This document shows positions 5,798 to 7,677 of a stretch of 7,677 nucleotides of DNA, one piece after another; position 1 is the stretch's first letter; each line of letters starts with the position of its first letter. Position numbers and translations under genes: made by a program. The notes under the pieces were generated by a model. It had not been told where the DNA came from, did no database searches, and worked only from the letters and a program-made list of their open reading frames with translations. This DNA comes from Candidatus Poseidoniaceae archaeon (lineage in GTDB: Archaea; Thermoplasmatota; Poseidoniia; Poseidoniales; Poseidoniaceae), in NCBI GenBank assembly GCA_029250345.1, contig JAQXFL010000178.1:1-7677 (forward strand), in the 5' to 3' direction.

Positions 5798-6730
5798 ATG
5801 TTTATGCGCGAGGTTACATTTTTTTGGAAGTTTAGTAGAATCGAGCATTTAGATATAGGGTTAGTTGTGAAAATCTTCCGTAGAATCGAGTTTTTATCCT
5901 ATGTTAAAAGGGTTCCAAAGGATGTCCGATGTTTGGTGAAATGCCATTTTGCGGATGGCAAAGGTCCCGAAGACATCGCTGACCTTTACTTCTTAGATTA
6001 TCTCGAAACCATCGCCAAGCCCGATTCACCAGATGAGCCGCATATTCTCATGCTTCGATTTAATCACTCACTCACGAATTTGAATGCCCGAACCAATGGG
6101 ACCAGCGCTGTGCCAAACGAATGCTACCTCGATGGTGAAGGACTACGATACACGATTCAAGGACCGAAATTAAAATTACGCCTCATTTCTGGGCTTGCGC
6201 GAATGATTGCCAAACCAGACCGCGTGAGTGCCCGTAGCATACATACATCTCTAAATGACGATAACGGGACTCTATCTTCAAGACAAATGAAGTTGGCGAA
6301 GTTTGCGTATGATAAAGGGTATTTTGAAATCCCCAAAAGAACTCGAATTTCAGATTTGGCTGAAGAATTAGGACTCGCTCGTGCAACAGTGTCCGAACAC
6401 ATGGCGAAGATCGAGTCCACTGTCATGGACGACATGTTCTCCTCATTGAACAGCGTCTATCTCTCTCCTGAATCAATTCGGGAATCGATCGAAACAATGG
6501 TCATCGAAGCACGTGACATTGGTTTCTCGGACACCGACGGTTTTAGAGAAATGATGCGAAACATTCGAACAAACTTAGAAGATGAACTTCCTGCTCAAGA
6601 ATTGTATCTTCAAAAGCGCCACGGCAGTGATGACGAACTTATTCAAGCGAGTATGGAGGAACACCGCCACAACCTCTCACATATCGAAGAAATTCTCCGT
6701 TCTAAAGAGACACAAACCGCTACCATTTGA
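5798..6730 (+). CDS. Transcription regulator with bacterio-opsin-activator type HTH-10 domain
   Basis: Cytoplasmic DNA-binding protein of 310 residues. The HTH-10 domain lies at 158-211: LSSRQMKLAKFAYDKGYF, a Pro-Lys linker, then ISDLAEELGLARATVSEHM. This is the usual order of the Bat-type domain, with the recognition helix around ARATVSEHMAKIE. Residues 1-150 are a poorly conserved N-terminal region, perhaps a sensor, with an MREVTF opening and a VPKDVRCLVKC strand. Residues 215-310 form a charged, helical C-terminal extension, unusual because HTH-10 is often at the very C-terminus. Met1 (5798) and Met3 (5804, giving MREVTF) are both possible starts. The first 130 bases are noticeably A/T-rich and contain an 11-bp direct repeat. 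The ligand and target genes are unknown. It may control itself or the next gene, inferred from position alone. Confidence 0.8.
   Translation: MFMREVTFFWKFSRIEHLDIGLVVKIFRRIEFLSYVKRVPKDVRCLVKCHFADGKGPEDIADLYFLDYLETIAKPDSPDEPHILMLRFNHSLTNLNARTNGTSAVPNECYLDGEGLRYTIQGPKLKLRLISGLARMIAKPDRVSARSIHTSLNDDNGTLSSRQMKLAKFAYDKGYFEIPKRTRISDLAEELGLARATVSEHMAKIESTVMDDMFSSLNSVYLSPESIRESIETMVIEARDIGFSDTDGFREMMRNIRTNLEDELPAQELYLQKRHGSDDELIQASMEEHRHNLSHIEEILRSKETQTATI
5835..5890 (+). repeat. Pair of 11-bp direct repeats 45 bases apart
   Basis: GTAGAATCGAG occurs at 5835-5845 and 5880-5890. The spacing is 15 codons, so both copies are read in the same frame. The flanking protein is similar too: KFSRIEHL and KIFRRIEFL, an internal duplication in the N-terminus of the HTH-10 protein. 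Confidence 0.7.
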
Positions 6731-6740
6731 GACGTTTCAA

Positions 6741-6759
6741 GCCCATCCTTTACATGGGC
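6741..6759. promoter_or_regulatory. Perfect 6-bp inverted repeat over the promoter of the PCMT-like gene
   Basis: GCCCAT (6741-6746) and ATGGGC (6754-6759) flank CCTTTAC. The central CTTTACA (6748-6754) could be a TATA box 28 bases before ATG 6779, so the repeat would be an operator around it. Alternatively it is a hairpin followed by GGGGATTTT, which could end the regulator transcript. Only the symmetry is seen; either role is inference. Confidence 0.45.
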
Positions 6760-6778
6760 CGGGGATTTTAACACATCC

Positions 6779-7677
6779 ATGACGGACATGCCTGCCTTGC
6801 TGCGGCGCCTAGCCAAGGGTGGGATTGAAGTCCCAGAGCATGTCCATAAAGCCATGCTTAAAGTCGACATTGCTGACTTCACAGACTATGATGTCGAGCC
6901 TTTCTTCGCCGACCGACCAATCCCTTTTCTTGAAACCGATGAAGGCGGAATCAAGACGATTTCCGCACCACATATGATTGCAACTTTGCTGCATCATTTG
7001 GAACTGTCCATTGGGCAAGAAGTCGTCGTGTTAGGCGCTAAAGGTGGATACATCGCCGCACTGATTGCCATGATAGTGGGCGAAAAGGGTCGTGTCCGAC
7101 TGTTGGACCCATCCCAACTTGCTGTTGAGCATGTCCAATCTCGTTTGACGCACTGGCCGACCGTAGAATCACGAGTTTTGGAAGCTGTAGAGGTTGCACC
7201 CGTGGCTTTCCCAGGGGAACTCAACCGCGTACTCATCACCGGTCAAATCCGTGAGTTACCTGAATGGCTCTCATCTCGTATCGTCGATGGCGGCTTCGCG
7301 CTTGCACCACTTGGCAATACTGCCGGACAACATTTGATGAAAGTTGAACGTCAAGGTGATGAGATGTATTCTACCGATTTAGGCCCAGTCTCATTTGGCC
7401 CAATCGATGTTAAAGATACAGAAACTGGTCCAATGAACCCGAATGAACTTGCTGATCTGCTTGAGTTAACAATGGAGACGTGCGAGGAACTCGAGATGGT
7501 GGACGAGGATGAAGCGCGTGCGCTACGAGATTTAATTGTCGAACTGAGATTATTGCCCGCAGACCTACCTCCGCCCGGCGAAGGAGGGATTCCGATGAGT
7601 GAACATCCAATGATTCAGTTGATGTGGAATGCATCCCCATCATTCCTTCGGTTGTGGCCGATGCTCCAAATGATGCT
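6779..7677 (+). CDS. Protein-L-isoaspartate methyltransferase-like protein, N-terminal part, runs off right edge
   Basis: The frame is open from ATG 6779 to the edge (299 codons) with no stop. Residues 58-130 resemble PCMT, which uses SAM to methylate damaged isoaspartyl residues in proteins. ISAPHM (61-66) carries the family's active-site serine (Ser62). A following helix leads to VVVLGAKGGYIAA (82-94) at the SAM motif I position. GRVRLLD (104-110) keeps an acidic residue at the ribose-binding place. NRVLITGQIRELPEWL and DGGFALAPLGN (149-180) match the later PCMT strands. Motif I is degenerate: canonical LEIGTGSGY becomes VVLGAKGGY, losing the Glu and the middle Gly. After about residue 215 comes an acidic helical extension, a Pro/Gly-rich spacer (260-272) and a Trp/Met-rich segment, beyond the usual length of about 210-220. 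ATG at 6788 is an alternative start. Family membership is likely; activity is uncertain. Confidence 0.75.
   Translation, partial: MTDMPALLRRLAKGGIEVPEHVHKAMLKVDIADFTDYDVEPFFADRPIPFLETDEGGIKTISAPHMIATLLHHLELSIGQEVVVLGAKGGYIAALIAMIVGEKGRVRLLDPSQLAVEHVQSRLTHWPTVESRVLEAVEVAPVAFPGELNRVLITGQIRELPEWLSSRIVDGGFALAPLGNTAGQHLMKVERQGDEMYSTDLGPVSFGPIDVKDTETGPMNPNELADLLELTMETCEELEMVDEDEARALRDLIVELRLLPADLPPPGEGGIPMSEHPMIQLMWNASPSFLRLWPMLQMM

Noticed and set aside
5819..5825. Run of seven T as an archaeal terminator
   Set aside because: It lies inside the first codons of the HTH-10 gene; termination here would cut that gene's own mRNA.
1..7677. Defence system, CRISPR array, mobile element or tRNA
   Set aside because: No regular repeats, transposase or integrase motifs, effector domains, or tRNA-like arm sequences were found on either strand.

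Overview
The window looks like a piece of an archaeal chromosome, most likely a planktonic Euryarchaeota relative such as Marine Group II (Poseidoniales). The lineage is an inference. It rests on gene content: a regulator ending in a bacterio-opsin-activator (HTH-10) domain, secreted peptidase-like proteins with acidic linkers, and a DUF2085 membrane protein. It also rests on A/T boxes about 26-30 bases before several start codons, which fits archaeal TATA promoters with leaderless or short-leader mRNAs. No rRNA, tRNA, insertion sequence, CRISPR array or phage gene is visible.

Layout. (1) From 625 leftward past the window edge runs the N-terminal part of a secreted protein, possibly a metallopeptidase. 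(2) Diverging from it, across a short intergenic region with one near-symmetric A/T box, is a secreted, C-terminally anchored M28 protein of the glutaminyl-cyclase-like type. (3) On the same strand, 73 bases on, a three-helix membrane protein with a coiled coil and an external CnaB/carboxypeptidase-regulatory-like domain overlaps by one base (TGATG) a thymidylate kinase carrying an unrecognised C-terminal domain of about 230 residues. (4) The kinase stop codon directly abuts the stop codon of a convergent DUF2085 membrane protein. (5) Diverging from DUF2085 is a membrane-anchored protein with an Smr-like domain, then an HTH-10 regulator, then the start of a protein-L-isoaspartate-methyltransferase-like protein with a degenerate SAM motif, open at the right edge.

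How they may work together. The left half is an envelope theme: two exported proteins, probably acting on proteins or peptides outside the cell, and a membrane protein translationally coupled to dTMP kinase. The right half pairs a membrane-bound nucleic-acid-type domain and a transcription regulator with a PCMT relative whose promoter is covered by a perfect 6-bp inverted repeat. I see no convincing defence or mobile system. The most unusual items are the kinase fusion with its altered P-loop, the membrane-tethered Smr-like protein, and the PCMT-like protein with altered motif I.
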